Source: Microbispora rosea subsp. aerata (GTDB lineage: Bacteria; Actinomycetota; Actinomycetes; Streptosporangiales; Streptosporangiaceae). Taken from it: a DNA stretch of 64,000 bases. The translations under genes and the position numbers were made by a program. The DNA lies in contig NZ_BMPY01000014.1 in the NCBI RefSeq assembly GCF_014647835.1, forward strand, positions 1 to 64,000, written 5' to 3'. The notes beneath the pieces are model-generated. The model had not been told where the DNA came from. It did not search any database and was given only the letters and a program-made list of their open reading frames with translations. Shown here piece by piece: positions 27,181 to 36,092 of the stretch (the stretch's first letter is position 1; every line of letters starts with the position of its first letter).

Positions 27181-28563
27181 TCAGCTCGCGGTGCAGCTCA
27201 CCGTCGGCACCGAGTTGGTGCCGTTCCAGGAGCCGAGGAACCCGAACGAGGTGGACGCGCCGGCGCCGAGGCTGCCGTTGTAGCCGACGTTCCTGGCGGT
27301 GACCGACGACCCGTTCGACGTCACCGTGGCGTTCCACACCTGGGTGATCGTCTGGCCGTCGGCGTAGGTCCAGGTCACGGTCCAGCTCGAGATGGGGCTG
27401 GAGCCGGCCGTGACGACCACCTCGCCCTGGAAGCCGCCGCCCCACTGGTTGGTGACCCGGTACGTCGCCGAGCAGCCCCGGGCGCCGCCGGTCGGGGACG
27501 CGCTGGGGCTCGGAGTGGGGGAGGGGCTCGGCGAGGTGCCGGGGGAGCCGGACGGGCTGGGGGACGGGCTGGCGGTCGCACCGCCGTAGATCGTCGCCTC
27601 CTTGGCGGTCGCCTTGATGCCGTTGACGCCGTCGAACAGACGCCGGCCCCACGAGGTGAGCTGGTTGACGTTGAAGTTCGTCACCTGGTCCAGGTATTCG
27701 ACGCCCCCGCCGTTGCCGCTCCACGACCAGCCGAGGTAGCCGATCCCCCGCGACTGGGCCTGCGCCATGATCGTGTCCTCGTCGGGGTCGCCGTCCGAGT
27801 GCATGTCGCCGAACTCGCCGATCACCAGCGGCAGGCCGGCGGTCTGGAACGCCTGGAGGTAGTCGGTGATCTCGGCCGCCGTGTCGAAGACGCCGTACAT
27901 GTGGATCGAGAAGACGATGTTCTTCTGCGGGTCGCTGTCGAAGACCGAGGCGGCGTTGTCGCGCATGACGAACTGCCAGTCCTGGCCCCAGTTCGGCGCG
28001 TCGATCATCAGCAGGTGCTGGAATCCGGCCGCCCGCATCCTGCTGATCGCGTTCTTGGTCGCGTCGGTCCAGGCGGACGGGTTGTTGTTGCCGTACGGCT
28101 CGTTGCCGATGTTGATGATGACGTAGTTCTCCTGGCCGGTCAGCACGCTCTTGAGCCCGATCCAGTAGTCGACCGCCTGGTCGAGCGTGTGGGCGCCGCC
28201 CTGCTCGCCGTAACCGGTGGTGTCGTGGTTCTCGAGCACGCAGATTAACCGGTTCTGCTTACACAGCGAGATGACGTTGGCGACGTCGCTCGCCGAGTTG
28301 GGCGTCCAGCGGCCGCCGCTCAGCACGACGCGGACGGTGTTCGCGCCCAGGGACTTGATGTCGGCGAACGAGCTCGTCTGTGTCGGGTACCAGGTGTGGG
28401 CGTGGCTGGTGCCCCGGATGATGAACGCGTTGCCGTTCGCTTCGACGATCCTCGTGCCGCTGACGTGGAGACCTGTCGCGGCTTGCGCGCTCTGGGTCAT
28501 CGCGATCACCGACATCAGGAGGGCGAGGACGGCCGCGCCCGCGGCGATGAAACGTGTTTTCAT
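27181..28563 (-). CDS. secreted GH5 endo-beta-1,4-mannanase with CBM2
   Basis: A 460-aa exported glycoside hydrolase. The signal peptide runs to about residue 28 (ending QSAQA). The GH5 catalytic barrel starts GLHVSGTRIVEANG, as in streptomycete mannanases (GH5_8). The acid/base is Glu155 in NIGNEPYG and the nucleophile is Glu250 in VIGEFGD. A Pro/Ser/Thr linker of SPSPSP repeats leads to a C-terminal CBM2 of about 100 residues (CSATYRVTNQWGGGFQGEV). The CBM2 has two Cys likely to form a disulfide and surface Trp for cellulose binding. Cellulase activity cannot be excluded. GAGG precedes the ATG. Confidence 0.9.
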   Translation of the reverse strand: MKTRFIAAGAAVLALLMSVIAMTQSAQAATGLHVSGTRIVEANGNAFIIRGTSHAHTWYPTQTSSFADIKSLGANTVRVVLSGGRWTPNSASDVANVISLCKQNRLICVLENHDTTGYGEQGGAHTLDQAVDYWIGLKSVLTGQENYVIINIGNEPYGNNNPSAWTDATKNAISRMRAAGFQHLLMIDAPNWGQDWQFVMRDNAASVFDSDPQKNIVFSIHMYGVFDTAAEITDYLQAFQTAGLPLVIGEFGDMHSDGDPDEDTIMAQAQSRGIGYLGWSWSGNGGGVEYLDQVTNFNVNQLTSWGRRLFDGVNGIKATAKEATIYGGATASPSPSPSGSPGTSPSPSPTPSPSASPTGGARGCSATYRVTNQWGGGFQGEVVVTAGSSPISSWTVTWTYADGQTITQVWNATVTSNGSSVTARNVGYNGSLGAGASTSFGFLGSWNGTNSVPTVSCTAS

Positions 28564-28758
28564 GCTGTACCTCGGGTGGGGGGAACGGCGCCGATGGAGC
28601 GCCGAACGCACCATAGGCAGCGGGAGCGAGGGCCGTACAGGAGGCGGCCTGTGCGCGTCCGTCGGCGGCGCAGGTCTTCACTGAACCGGTTCGGCTGCGC
28701 GTGCCATCGGACCAGCGCGATCGCGTGCCGTGGCCCTCATCGGGGCCGTGTCATCTCG

Positions 28759-29109
28759 ATGAAACGTTCAGAGGCCGCCCCGCCGGAGACGATCGGACGC
28801 CTGACCCGGCTGCGCGAGCTGCACCTGAAGAACAACCGCCTCGCCGCGCTGCCCGAGTCGATCGGCGGGCTGCGCGCGCTGCGCCGTCTCGACCTGCGGA
28901 ACAACCCCCTGGAACGGCTGCCGGACTCCGTCGTCCGCCTGACGGACCTGACCCACTTGGACCTGCGGGCGACCCGCCTCACCACGCTGCCCGGCGGGCT
29001 GGCGAAGCTGCCGCGGCTGGAGAAGCTCGACCTGCGCTGGATCAAGTTCGACGAGGTGCCCGCCTGCGTCCGGCCGCTGCGCGAGCGCGGGTGCCTCGTC
29101 CTGCTGTGA
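28759..29109 (+). CDS. short leucine-rich-repeat protein, probably 5'-truncated
   Basis: A 116-aa protein made of four to five LRRs of about 23 residues with the bacterial pattern LPxxLxxLxxLxxLDLRxN (LRELHLKNNRLAALPESI, then LRRLDLRNNPLERLPDSV). It ends in a C-cap segment RWIKFDEVPACVRPLRERGC. The coding sequence starts in mid-repeat (PPETIGRL), has no ribosome site, and upstream in-frame sequence is antisense to the mannanase gene. Related actinomycete proteins are about twice as long, so this looks like the surviving 3' part of a gene. Function unknown. Confidence 0.55.
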   Translation: MKRSEAAPPETIGRLTRLRELHLKNNRLAALPESIGGLRALRRLDLRNNPLERLPDSVVRLTDLTHLDLRATRLTTLPGGLAKLPRLEKLDLRWIKFDEVPACVRPLRERGCLVLL

Positions 29110-29223
29110 GGGCGGGCCGGCTTTCGCGGGGAGGCGCCCGGAGGAGCCCGGCCGGGATGTCGAAGGAGCCGGGCCGGGGTGCCGGAGGAGCCGGGCGGGC
29201 GTCGGTGGAGCCGGGGCGGGGCG

Positions 29224-29865
29224 TCAGCCCGTGGCGGGGGCCGGGTCCGCCGCCCCGGAGCGCACGGGCATGTCCCAGCCGGGACGCAGGGAGCGCTCGG
29301 CCAGCGTGAGCAGGTCATCCAGCCGCCGGGCCAGCGCGGCGGGGTCCTGGGCGTGCTCGTCGACGCAGGCGAGGATCACGCTGACGAAGACCGACACGAT
29401 GAACTGCGGCAGCAGGTCGCAGGGGCTCGCTTTCAGCCTGCGCGCCACCTCGGCGACCAGCCTGCGCTCGTTCTCCTTCAGAAGGCGCATCATGCCGGCG
29501 AGCAGCGTCGGCGTGGAGTGGACGACCTGCTGGCAACGCCGGTACCTGCTCGCCGTCGCCTCATCGGCCTCACGTAGTATCCCCAGCAACGAACGCATCG
29601 CCTGGCTCAGTGCCGTGAACGGCGGCTCCGACTCGGGACGTGCGGTCAGCTCGGCGAGGAGCATCTTCTGCTCGTCGGCGGTCAGCGAGAGCGCCACGTC
29701 CTCCTTGGAGGCGAAGTACCGGAAGAAGGTCCTGGGCGAGACCTCCACCCGGGCGGCGATCTGGTCGATCGTCGTCGCCTCGTAGCCCTTGGCGAGGAAG
29801 AGATCGAGGGCCGCGTCGATCAGTGCGTCCCGCGTCCGCTGCTTCTTGCGCTCGCGCAGGCCCAC
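29224..29865 (-). CDS. TetR family regulator of adjacent MFS pump
   Basis: A 213-aa TetR repressor. The HTH spans about residues 8-55 (ALIDAALDLFLAKGYEATTIDQIAARVEVSPRTFFRYFASK, in parts). The C-terminal ligand domain matches the MftR/TetR_17-like style. The GTG at 29865 is preferred to the ATG three codons upstream: GAGGAG directly abuts that ATG with no spacer but is nine bases from the GTG. It is divergent from a DHA2 efflux gene, with a clear shared operator, so it probably represses the pump and itself. Confidence 0.88.
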   Translation of the reverse strand: MGLRERKKQRTRDALIDAALDLFLAKGYEATTIDQIAARVEVSPRTFFRYFASKEDVALSLTADEQKMLLAELTARPESEPPFTALSQAMRSLLGILREADEATASRYRRCQQVVHSTPTLLAGMMRLLKENERRLVAEVARRLKASPCDLLPQFIVSVFVSVILACVDEHAQDPAALARRLDDLLTLAERSLRPGWDMPVRSGAADPAPATG

Positions 29866-29885
29866 GGCGGTCATCTCCTCGAAAC

Positions 29886-29956
29886 TGTCAGTTCACAAAC
29901 TCTCAGATGTCACAGTATGTCGGATAAAAGGATTTGTCATCTGTCATGAACTGACA
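29886..29956. promoter_or_regulatory. paired TetR operator half-sites in divergent promoter
   Basis: TGTCAGTTCA at 29886-29895 and its reverse complement TGAACTGACA at 29947-29956 flank a run of further TGTCA motifs. The right copy lies inside the spacer of the MFS promoter, and the left lies just before the regulator's ribosome site. The arrangement fits dual repression. Confidence 0.55.
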
Positions 29957-29962
29957 TAAGTT
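29934..29962 (+). promoter_or_regulatory. sigma-70-like promoter for the MFS gene
   Basis: A -35 box TTGTCA (29934-29939), a 17-base spacer and a -10 box TAAGTT (29957-29962). This is about 40 bases before the MFS start, in an AT-rich island. Confidence 0.45.
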
Positions 29963-30000
29963 ACGCAGGTCGACTCAGTGTTGCTAAGGGGGGAATCTCC

Positions 30001-31569
30001 ATGACTCAAGCCGCATCGGCGGTTGACGTCGACGCGCCGCCAAGACGGAGCCAGGGCCATCCGTGGCTCACACTGCTCGCCGTCTCGCTCGGCGTCATCA
30101 TGGTCATGCTGGACGGCACGGTCGTGGCGATCGCGAACCCGGTCATCCAGGTCGAACTCAACGCGACACTGGCCGACCTTCAGTGGGTGACCAGCGGCTA
30201 CCTGCTCGCGCTGGCGGTCTTCCTGATCACCGCGGGCAAGCTCGGCGACCTCTTCGGCCACAAGCGGGTCTTCCTGATCGGCGTCGCCGGATTCGCGCTG
30301 ACCTCGCTCGCCATCGGCCTGTCGTCCTCGATCGCCATGCTGATCGCGCTGCGCGTGCTGCAGGGACTGTTCGGCGCGCTGCTCCAGCCCGCCGCGCTCG
30401 CCCTGCTCCGGTCGGCGTTCCCCGGTGAGAAGCTGAACGCGGCCATGGGCGCGTGGGGCGCGATCCTCGGCCTGTCGAGCGCGGCGGGCCCGATCGTCGG
30501 CGGTGTCCTGGTGGAGAACGTGAGCTGGCAGTCGGTGTTCTTCATCAACGTGCCGGTCGGCGCCGCGGCCGTGGCGTTCGGGCTGTGGGCGCTGCGGGAG
30601 AGCAAGGCGCAGACGCTGTCCAAGATCGACTGGTTCGGTGTCGTGCTGCTGTCCGGCGCGATGTTCGCGCTGGTGTGGGCCATCATCAAGGCTCCCGACT
30701 GGGGCTGGGGCGACGCCGGGACGCTCGGCTTCCTCGCCGCCGCCTTGGTGATCGGCGCGGTGTTCGTGTTCTGGCAGTCGAAGGCGCGCGAGCCGCTGCT
30801 GCCGCTGAGCCTGTTCGCCAACGCCTCGGTCTCGATCGGCACCATCCTCATGATCCTCATGCCGTTCGCGATGTTCGGCGTGATGTTCTTCCTCACGTTC
30901 TTCTTCCAGGGCGTGCACGGGCTCACGCCGCTCGACTCCGGCCTGCGCATGCTGCCCATGAGCGCCGGCATGATCGTCGCCTCGCCCATCGCGGGCATGC
31001 TCATCGGCAAGCTCGGCCCGAAGATCACCATCGCGGGGGGCATGGTGGTCGCCGCCGTCGCCATGTTCCTCATGTCGCGGCTCAGCGTCGACGCGGCCTT
31101 CGTCGACACCGCGATCCCGTTCGTGCTGCTCGCCTTCGGCCTGTCGCCGGTGTTCGTGGGCGCGACCGAGATCATCGTGGGCAACGCGCCGGTGGAGCTG
31201 AGCGGCGTCGCGGGCGGCGTGCAAAACAGCGCGATGCAGGTCGGCGGCGCGCTCGGCACCGCCATCCTGGGCGCGGTCGTGTCCGCCAAGGTGGGCGACG
31301 TGCTGCCGGGCTACCTCGGCCCGGCGGCGCAGGCCGTCAAGCCCGAGGAGCTGGAGGGGCTGAAGGCCCTGGCCTCGGTCGGCCAGGCCCCGCCCGGGCT
31401 CCCGGAGCAGGTGGCCAAGACCATCACGGACGCGGCGCACCTGTCCTTCATGGACGGCCTGCACCTCGGCTTCGTCGTCAGCACGGTGGTCGCCCTCGTC
31501 GCGGCGGCCCTGGCCCTGTTCGTCAAGGCCGGCCGCAAGACCGAAGGCGCCCCGGTCCACATGGGCTGA
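30001..31569 (+). CDS. DHA2 family MFS drug efflux transporter
   Basis: A 522-aa proton-coupled efflux pump with 14 predicted membrane helices (EmrB/QacA type). Motif A is GKLGDLFGHKRVFLIG after helix 2; motif D1-like sequence is LDGTVVAIANPVIQ in helix 1; and motif C-like GAILGLSSAAGPIVGG lies in helix 5. It starts at ATG 30001 with GGGGGGA seven bases upstream. It is divergent from its presumed TetR repressor. The drug or metabolite exported is unknown. Confidence 0.92.
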   Translation: MTQAASAVDVDAPPRRSQGHPWLTLLAVSLGVIMVMLDGTVVAIANPVIQVELNATLADLQWVTSGYLLALAVFLITAGKLGDLFGHKRVFLIGVAGFALTSLAIGLSSSIAMLIALRVLQGLFGALLQPAALALLRSAFPGEKLNAAMGAWGAILGLSSAAGPIVGGVLVENVSWQSVFFINVPVGAAAVAFGLWALRESKAQTLSKIDWFGVVLLSGAMFALVWAIIKAPDWGWGDAGTLGFLAAALVIGAVFVFWQSKAREPLLPLSLFANASVSIGTILMILMPFAMFGVMFFLTFFFQGVHGLTPLDSGLRMLPMSAGMIVASPIAGMLIGKLGPKITIAGGMVVAAVAMFLMSRLSVDAAFVDTAIPFVLLAFGLSPVFVGATEIIVGNAPVELSGVAGGVQNSAMQVGGALGTAILGAVVSAKVGDVLPGYLGPAAQAVKPEELEGLKALASVGQAPPGLPEQVAKTITDAAHLSFMDGLHLGFVVSTVVALVAAALALFVKAGRKTEGAPVHMG

Positions 31570-31583
31570 CCTCCGCTTTCTTC

Positions 31584-31619
31584 CGTACGGCTCCCGCCAC
31601 CTCCGGCGGGGGCCGTACG
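31584..31619 (+). terminator. hairpin terminator after MFS gene
   Basis: A 15-bp stem with one mismatch (31584-31598 and 31605-31619) and a 6-base loop, 15 bases after the MFS stop. Confidence 0.65.
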
Positions 31620-31664
31620 CGCGTCCGGGCCGAGGGGTCCGGCCGCTCAGTAGACTTGGTGTCC

Positions 31665-31916
31665 GTGAGCGGCACGAAGATTCTTCCCGAGAGCGACGTA
31701 ACACCCCGGCTCTCTCACGGCGACGGTGACCACGAGCGCTTCTCGCACTATGCCGACAAGAACAAGATCACCGAGAGCTACGTGACCGGCGCACCGGTGC
31801 GGGCCCTGTGCGGCAAGGTCTGGGTGCCCAGCCGCGACCCGAAGAAGTATCCGGTCTGCCCGGAGTGCAAGGAGATCTACGACGGGTTGCCCAAGGGCGA
31901 ACCGTCCGGCGAGTGA
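31665..31916 (+). CDS. DUF3039 family protein
   Basis: An 83-aa conserved actinobacterial protein. Signature stretches are HGDGDHERFSHYADKNKI and ALCGKVWVPSRDPKKYPVCPECKEIYDGL. The three Cys (C in LCG, then CPEC) suggest a zinc-binding site. GTG starts at 31659 and 31665 are both possible. In many actinomycetes this gene sits directly before a DEAD/DEAH helicase gene (recollection); here that helicase lies 5.9 kb away, beyond an apparent insertion. Function unknown. Confidence 0.85.
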   Translation: MSGTKILPESDVTPRLSHGDGDHERFSHYADKNKITESYVTGAPVRALCGKVWVPSRDPKKYPVCPECKEIYDGLPKGEPSGE

Positions 31917-31987
31917 GTGTCGATACGGGATCATCGCTTCCCCGGCGGCTAGGGTCTGCGTTCTGACCAGCCGTATCGGGGGAACGA

Positions 31988-33409
31988 ATGGCCCGGCGAC
32001 CCATCGCCGTCTTCCTTGCATGCCTTTACGCGCTGGGCGGCGCGTGTGCCGCCCCGGCGTCCGCCGCATCCCGGGCGACCGGTGGTCACGCCGGTGCCGG
32101 AATGCGCGATTCGCCAGCCTCGCGGCAGGACGCCTGTCTTTCCCGTCACGCCGTACCGCAGCGCCGGCACGGCGTACGCGCGCTTGAGCCGCGTGCACCG
32201 AGTCCGGACGAGGTCGCCCGGATGTCGGCCGACCTGGCCCGCAGGCTGAGGACGGCACAGCCGGGACAGATTCCGCGATTGGACGGCGCGGCCCGCGTGG
32301 GGCACACGTCGCAGCCGGAAAGCGCGGCGCGTCCGGGACAAACACCGCGTCCGGGCGGCGTGGCCCGCGCGGGGCAGACCCCGCGTCCGGGCGGCGCGGC
32401 CCGCCCACCGCAGCCGGAAGGCACGGCCCGCCCGGCGGGTGCCGCGAACGGCGCGCGGAGTGCCCCCGCCCCCCTTGAACGGATCACGGTCCCGGTGTGG
32501 GCGCACATCATCAAGGACCGCGCGCTCGCCCTGCCGGACTCCGCCGTCTCCCGGCAGATCGCCGTGCTCAACACCGCCTATTCCGGCGGGTACGGCGGGG
32601 CCGACACTGGTGTGCGCTTCGAGCTCAAGGGCATCACCCACACCGACAACCGGAGCTGGTTCCGCGACCCCCTCGGCTTCGAGGAGCCGATGAAGAAGAA
32701 GCTCCGGGTCGGGGGCCCGGAGACGCTCAACCTCTACATCGCGCAGCTCAGCCGTCTCGTGCTGGGCTACTCCACCTATCCGTACTGGTACGACGACGAG
32801 CCCGTGCTGGACGGCGTGGTGATCGACTGGCGGAGCGTGCCGGGCGGCCCGCTGCGCGACTTCGCCAGGGGCTTCACCGCCGTGCACGAGATCGGCCACT
32901 GGCTCGGCCTGCTGCACACCTTCGAGAACGGCTGCAAGGCCCCGGGTGACTCGGTGGACGACACCCCCGCCGAGGCGCGCCCGACGACCGGCTGCCCCGC
33001 GAAGAAGGACACCTGCCCCGCCCCGGGCGGTGACCCGATCCACAACTTCATGGACTACGCCCAGGATCGCTGCATGCGTGAGTTCACCCTGGGGCAGGGC
33101 GTACGCATCCATCAGATGTGGGCCGCCTACCGCCGCCCGTCGCCGCTGGGAGCCGACGCGGGGCCGCAGCAGGCCGTCGCGGCGCCTCAGGAGGCTGGAG
33201 GGGCCGCGCCGACACCCCGGGCGACCGCTGCGGCCGGCCCGAGCGCGAACGTTCCCGTGCCGAGTCTCGCCGCGCATGAGACGGCGGCCGGCGATCCGCA
33301 GGGCCATGAGACACCGCCCGGCGCACCGCAGGGCGACGAGTCGCTGCCGGGAAGACAGGCGAGGGACGAACATGCTGAAAGACGCGAAGAGATGACGAAA
33401 CGGTCGTGA
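31988..33409 (+). CDS. secreted M43 (pappalysin-like) zinc metalloprotease
   Basis: A 473-aa exported metalloprotease. The signal peptide is at residues 1-25 (FLACLYALGGACAAPASA). A low-complexity region with PGQTPRPGG-type repeats runs to about 155. The catalytic domain has the zinc site HEIGHWLGLLH (His300, Glu301, His304, His310) and a Met-turn in NFMDYAQDRC. Cys pairs nearby match M43 disulfides. A Pro/Ala-rich tail of about 90 residues follows. Such enzymes cut extracellular or matrix proteins. First gene of the 32-37.8 kb accessory stretch. Confidence 0.9.
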   Translation: MARRPIAVFLACLYALGGACAAPASAASRATGGHAGAGMRDSPASRQDACLSRHAVPQRRHGVRALEPRAPSPDEVARMSADLARRLRTAQPGQIPRLDGAARVGHTSQPESAARPGQTPRPGGVARAGQTPRPGGAARPPQPEGTARPAGAANGARSAPAPLERITVPVWAHIIKDRALALPDSAVSRQIAVLNTAYSGGYGGADTGVRFELKGITHTDNRSWFRDPLGFEEPMKKKLRVGGPETLNLYIAQLSRLVLGYSTYPYWYDDEPVLDGVVIDWRSVPGGPLRDFARGFTAVHEIGHWLGLLHTFENGCKAPGDSVDDTPAEARPTTGCPAKKDTCPAPGGDPIHNFMDYAQDRCMREFTLGQGVRIHQMWAAYRRPSPLGADAGPQQAVAAPQEAGGAAPTPRATAAAGPSANVPVPSLAAHETAAGDPQGHETPPGAPQGDESLPGRQARDEHAERREEMTKRS

Positions 33410-33551
33410 GCCGTTGACGTGGCGGCGCGGGTGTGAGTAACTCCACAGCAGCGTTCATGGTCACGAAGCCTCGCGCCGGGCCCTGAGCGCCGAATCACCC
33501 GCCGGTACCGTCCCACGCGCGCCCGGCCAGGCCGCCGCCCGGGGAGGCTTA

Positions 33552-35096
33552 GTGGATGACCAGTGGATGCGCCGGGTCTGGCCCCCCGCCGAGGAGGAGA
33601 CCCCGCCGTCCGAGGAGGCCCCTACCCGCCTGCACGGTGCGCCGGGCGGAACGCCGTCGCCTCCGCAGTGGCCCACCCGGCCGTACGGCAGCCAGGAGGC
33701 CGACGAGGAAAGCTTCACCCGTGCCTACCGCCTTTCCGATGACGCCACCGAAGACCGGTCGGCGCGGCCCGGCTCAGCGCAGGGCGGTTTAGCCACGCGT
33801 CCGTACCACCTGTCGGATGACGCGATCGAGGACGGGCCGGCGCGGTCGGGTACGGCACAAAGCGGCTTCGCCGCCCGCCCCTACCTCATGCCGAGCCTTA
33901 TGCAGGACGGTGGCGGGGTGGGGCAGGAGCGGCCCGGGAGAGCCGAGGGCGCGGGGGAGGAGGCGTCCGGGCGGTCCGGCCTGGCACAGGAGGACTTCCC
34001 CACCCGTCCTTACCTCATGCCGGATTTCATGCGGGACGGTGGTGCGGCGGGGCCGGAAGGCGGGCAGCGGCCCGGGAGGTCCGAGGGCGTGGGAGAGGGA
34101 TTCTCGCCCGTGTACCACCTGCCTGTCGGCGAGGTGACGCCGGAAGAGCCGGGGCATTCAGGAGCAAAGGACACAGGGGAAGGTTCCACCCGTGCGTATC
34201 GCCAGCCGGGCGAAGAGAGGCCAGACGGGGTGGTGTGGTCGAGATCAGAGGGCATCGAGAGCGGCCCGACTCGTCCGTACCGCCGCCCGGGTGACGTGAC
34301 GCCGGAGGAAGAGCCGGCGCGGTCAGGATCGGCCGGCACCAGCCGTCCGTACCGGCAGCCGGGCGACAAGACCCAGGAGGGAGGGGCCTTCTCCCATCCG
34401 TACGGCGTGCCGGCCTCCGAGAGGCGGTCGACCGCCCGTCCGGCGTGGCCCTCGCTGGGGCTGGAGCAGGACAAGCCCGAGGAGGAGCTGCCGCCCTCGG
34501 CGCGTCGTTACCGCGCGCCCGACACCCCGCCGCGCCGGATGCCGCGCTGGCTGCAGCGCCTTCTCGTCGGGAGTCTCGCGCTGGTCTGCTCGGCCGCCGT
34601 CATCGGGGCGATCGTGGTCACGGTGCTGCGCCGCGCCGAGACGGTGCCTCCCACGGTCGTCCAAGACCAGATCGCGGGGGTCACCTACACGCTGCCGCCG
34701 CAGTGGCGAGAGGGCGTGGTCGCGCCCGTGACCGGCTTCACCTCGTCCGCCGCGCGCGGCGACAGCGCCACGGTCATGGCCCGGCCGGGCAACCGGGTGG
34801 ACCCGCCCAACCTGCGCTCGGCGGTCATCGATCTGAGCGACCTCTACACACAGTTGCTGCTGCACGGCGACAAGGTCGAGGTGCTGGACGACCGCGCGGT
34901 GACCGTCGGCGGGCGGCCGGGCCACACGCGTGCCGTACGGGCCGAGTACACCGACGTGGTGAACGAGCCCGCCTTCATGAGAGTGACCCTGCTGACCCGG
35001 CCGGACGGCGGCAGCACAGTCCTGCTCGGCCTGGCCCAGCCCGACGGGCCCCGCTCTCGCGCCGAGATCGAGGGCCTCATGTGGGGCGCCCGCTGA
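33552..35096 (+). CDS. single-pass membrane protein with TRPY-type repeats
   Basis: A 514-aa protein of unknown function. Residues 1-335 are disordered and contain about ten degenerate repeats centred on T/S-R-P/A-Y plus a Pro/Gly/Glu tail. Examples are TRAYRLSDDATED, TRPYHLSDDAIED, ARPYLMPSLMQDGG, TRPYLMPDFMRDGG and TRPYRRPGDV. One membrane helix lies at about 337-357 (LLVGSLALVCSAAVIGAIVV), and an extracytoplasmic domain of about 150 residues follows (GVTYTLPPQWREGVV). The GTG start at 33552 has GGGGAGG four bases before it. It follows the M43 protease gene by 142 bp. Confidence 0.75.
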   Translation: MDDQWMRRVWPPAEEETPPSEEAPTRLHGAPGGTPSPPQWPTRPYGSQEADEESFTRAYRLSDDATEDRSARPGSAQGGLATRPYHLSDDAIEDGPARSGTAQSGFAARPYLMPSLMQDGGGVGQERPGRAEGAGEEASGRSGLAQEDFPTRPYLMPDFMRDGGAAGPEGGQRPGRSEGVGEGFSPVYHLPVGEVTPEEPGHSGAKDTGEGSTRAYRQPGEERPDGVVWSRSEGIESGPTRPYRRPGDVTPEEEPARSGSAGTSRPYRQPGDKTQEGGAFSHPYGVPASERRSTARPAWPSLGLEQDKPEEELPPSARRYRAPDTPPRRMPRWLQRLLVGSLALVCSAAVIGAIVVTVLRRAETVPPTVVQDQIAGVTYTLPPQWREGVVAPVTGFTSSAARGDSATVMARPGNRVDPPNLRSAVIDLSDLYTQLLLHGDKVEVLDDRAVTVGGRPGHTRAVRAEYTDVVNEPAFMRVTLLTRPDGGSTVLLGLAQPDGPRSRAEIEGLMWGAR

Positions 35097-35480
35097 GCGT
35101 GTCGTGAGACCGGTCGTGCGTTCCCCGCGCGTCTGCCCCGCGACGGCCGATGTCCGGAAATGGACCCCTGGTCGGTGTTCGGCCGGAAAAAGTCGCTGAA
35201 CCATGTGGTCGGTTCGACATATCCGTGCAGCGCTATGCCCCGATTGCCCGACCAAAACTAGACATATCCGTGTTGATCGACGCTCCGGCATTTGCCTATG
35301 GAATAAGCGGAGATAGCGGGATCGCCGGAGCGGCTTTGAGCTAGGCGTAACATCTGTTTGCCGCTATCCAGTAAGTGGCGCGCTGCCCGCGTTTCCCCTG
35401 ACAGGTATCTTCAATGTCGCATCGCACGAAAACGCGGTGACCCGGAAAGACCAATTCTCTCACCATGGGGGGAAATCAAA
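35097..35480. other. AT-richer intergenic region with 12-base repeat
   Basis: A 384-bp non-coding stretch with clearly lower GC than its surroundings. GACATATCCGTG occurs twice (35216-35227 and 35261-35272), 45 bases apart, on one face of the helix. A promoter for the exported-protein gene downstream is expected here. Confidence 0.5.
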
Positions 35481-36092
35481 TTGATTTCTCGTAGGAGCAG
35501 CTCGGCCTCTGGTTCGCGTGGCGCCGGTCGCCTGCTGGCGCGGGCCGCCGCGGTGGCCGTGACGTGCGCATCTGTGGCGCTGACGGGCTCGTTGGCGGCC
35601 GACGCCGCCGCCGGCTCGGCCAGCAAGCCTCTGGGAGGGGAGCCGCCCAGGCAGCAGACCGTCCTTCCGCGCCTCGACTCCACGAACGTCATCACAGGCT
35701 TCACTGCCCTCGCAGTGGGGACGGCGGCGGTCGGTGACCTGCTCCCGATCACCTCGACCACCTACACGGCATCGGCGCGTAGGGGGCACGTGTTCGTCAA
35801 CGACGGCATCGCGTGGCGGGACCTGACCTCGGTGTTCCCGACTGGCTACTACTACGACATCACCGTGGCGCCGGCGCCGTCCGCGGGTATTCCGGCCGGC
35901 GGAATCGGCGCAATCACTCTCGGGAACACCGGCACTCCCGCGGGCCAGCTGAGGGTGACGGTGCGCAGGGCCGATGGCGCGATCTTCGCCACCACCTGCA
36001 ATGTCTCGACCATCCCCGCCGGCTTCCCGGGGACGCCTGCGACGGTCATCCCGCTCAGTGCCACCAACTGCACCCAGCCGGCAACGCTCTGA
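35481..36092 (+). CDS. small exported protein, unknown function
   Basis: A 203-aa protein starting at TTG 35481 (GGGGGGAAA upstream); the same frame stays open to 35358, so the start is uncertain. An N-terminal signal sequence has Arg residues (RRSSSASGSRGAGR) then LLARAAAVAVTCASVALTGSLAADA. The mature part is Thr/Gly/Pro-rich with alternating beta-type residues (ITVAPAPSAGIPAGGIGAITLGN, in parts) and two Cys (TTCN and TNCT) that could form a disulfide. No family was recognised. Codon use is slightly less GC-biased than in the core genes. Confidence 0.65.
   Translation: MISRRSSSASGSRGAGRLLARAAAVAVTCASVALTGSLAADAAAGSASKPLGGEPPRQQTVLPRLDSTNVITGFTALAVGTAAVGDLLPITSTTYTASARRGHVFVNDGIAWRDLTSVFPTGYYYDITVAPAPSAGIPAGGIGAITLGNTGTPAGQLRVTVRRADGAIFATTCNVSTIPAGFPGTPATVIPLSATNCTQPATL

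Noticed and set aside
29944-31704. 586-codon frame antisense to the MFS transporter
   Set aside because: Rich in Arg, His, Gln and Asp with no domain; it overlaps an intact 14-helix transporter.
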